A DNA stretch of 64,000 nt, taken from positions 372,001-436,000 of the forward strand of contig SPDT01000009.1 in assembly GCA_008477525.1 (NCBI GenBank). Reading direction: 5' to 3'. Shown here in pieces: positions 63,336 to 64,000 of the stretch. The position numbers and the translations under genes were made by a program. The notes beneath the pieces are model-generated. The model made no database searches, was not told where the DNA came from, and worked only from the letters and a program-made list of their open reading frames with translations. Origin of the DNA: Hypomyces perniciosus. Its lineage: Eukaryota > Ascomycota > Sordariomycetes > Hypocreales > Hypocreaceae. Each line of letters starts with the position of its first letter. Position 1 is the first letter of the stretch.

Positions 63336-64000
63336 TCATTTGACTTGACGTGCGCTATATCGTGGGAGTGGTAGTTTGAATTGAGGATTTACACTCGTGA
63401 AAGCTTCATACACACTCTCAGTCATGTCTTCATGCTGCTTCAAGTGATAGAGATCAATCATAAGATTCTGTGAAGGAAGCTCGCGATTGACAATGGCGCT
63501 ACAAAGACTGCATGCTTGCTTTAGCCACTTCTCTAGTAGATCCGAATCGTCATTAAGACGAGAACTCAACTTTTCGATGAGCTCATTGTTCTTCGAGATA
63601 CTACGAGCTGATACAATGTTGGGGACGGCGAGAAACAATGCGTACTTCCCTGTGTCCCATTCATGGCGAAGGTCACACAGGTCTTTCCAAAATTTACATT
63701 GAGACTGCATAGACATCATGTCCCGGATACATCGCTTATCTATCCGATACTCCATTGCACGGAATACGGCATCCTCGCTCCGAAGTTGTTGCATCTTCTC
63801 GTAGAATAACACAGCATTATACCTGTCGTGGAATGTGCTGCCTATACACCCTCTCTTCACTGAATGCCACAGCACTGCCAGTTTGGTGTCCCTGGAAGCT
63901 CCTATAGATCGAACTGCTGAGACTGCTTCACTCAATTGACCTAATATAACTTTGCGATCATCAGGAAATATTCGAGGGGGTTGTCGGGAGACAGCTGACG
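63336..64000 (-). CDS. Hypothetical protein, partial (runs off the right edge)
   Basis: The minus-strand frame is open from the window edge to the stop at 63336 and encodes at least 221 residues. No start lies in the window (the first ATG-like position is internal). Readable parts: PPRIFPDDRKVILGQLSEAV, WHSVKRGCIGSTFHDRYNAV, CKFWKDLCDLRHEWDTGKYA, EKLSSRLNDDSDLLEKWLKQ. It is helical and charged with several cysteines and no signal peptide or membrane span. I do not recognise a domain. Good codon-like continuity supports a real gene. Confidence 0.6.
   Translation of the reverse strand, partial: SAVSRQPPRIFPDDRKVILGQLSEAVSAVRSIGASRDTKLAVLWHSVKRGCIGSTFHDRYNAVLFYEKMQQLRSEDAVFRAMEYRIDKRCIRDMMSMQSQCKFWKDLCDLRHEWDTGKYALFLAVPNIVSARSISKNNELIEKLSSRLNDDSDLLEKWLKQACSLCSAIVNRELPSQNLMIDLYHLKQHEDMTESVYEAFTSVNPQFKLPLPRYSARQVK

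Overview
The window looks like nuclear DNA of a filamentous ascomycete, most likely Eurotiales (Aspergillus/Penicillium type). Support comes from short introns (about 50-70 nt) with GT..AG ends and CTRAC-like branch sites, NOD-like (NACHT) receptor genes, fungal families (TM2, BTB, F-box/ankyrin, indoleamine 2,3-dioxygenase, fungal APH kinases), a Tad1-type LINE end, and the recurrent intergenic motif TACTCCGTA. Coordinates of spliced genes were worked out by hand from splice phases; no search was run.

The region is gene-poor and repeat-rich, like an accessory or subtelomeric-type segment. At least five families of TA-flanked terminal-inverted-repeat elements recur (called A-E here). There are two families of solo LTRs, two of them with exact 5-bp target duplications. 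There is a LINE end, and a retroposon family recognisable by 14-15 bp target duplications and a shared 3' end. Several genes are relics: a PNP-NACHT-ankyrin receptor split by the retroposon (4.7-8.2 kb), a Tc1/IS630-type transposase with stop codons of the repeat-induced point mutation (RIP) kind (13.5-14.7 kb), a membrane protein (22.3-22.9 kb), a GH17 glucanase (30.5-30.9 kb), one of two F-box-like paralogues (38.6-39.8 kb), a second TM2 copy (51.0-51.3 kb) and a BTB gene (57.2-58.05 kb).

Genes that look intact are: an unknown two-exon gene (0.6-1.5 kb), a RING-like protein (9.4-10.1 kb), a four-exon NACHT-WD40 (HET-E/NWD type) receptor (15.0-19.1 kb), an unknown basic/acidic protein (23.1-23.9 kb), a five-exon coiled-coil protein (26.4-27.2 kb), a TM2 protein (30.1 kb), a beta-trefoil-like protein inside a family B element (32.8-33.3 kb), a BTB protein (34.7-35.8 kb), a bZIP-like protein (37.1-37.4 kb), an indoleamine 2,3-dioxygenase (42.7-44.0 kb), the intact F-box-like paralogue (45.7-47.0 kb), a four-helix membrane protein (48.7-49.6 kb), an APH-family phosphotransferase (53.5-55.1 kb) with a convergent coiled-coil gene, an F-box/ankyrin protein (59.9-61.7 kb), and an unknown gene running off the right edge.

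There is no obvious single pathway or biosynthetic cluster. The coherent theme is fungal self/non-self recognition genes (NACHT receptors) and fast-evolving protein-interaction families embedded in nested transposons. The most novel-looking item is the retroposon family at 6.6-7.4, 44.7 and 2.4 kb. Its long copy carries an array of about ten small palindromes whose stems covary.
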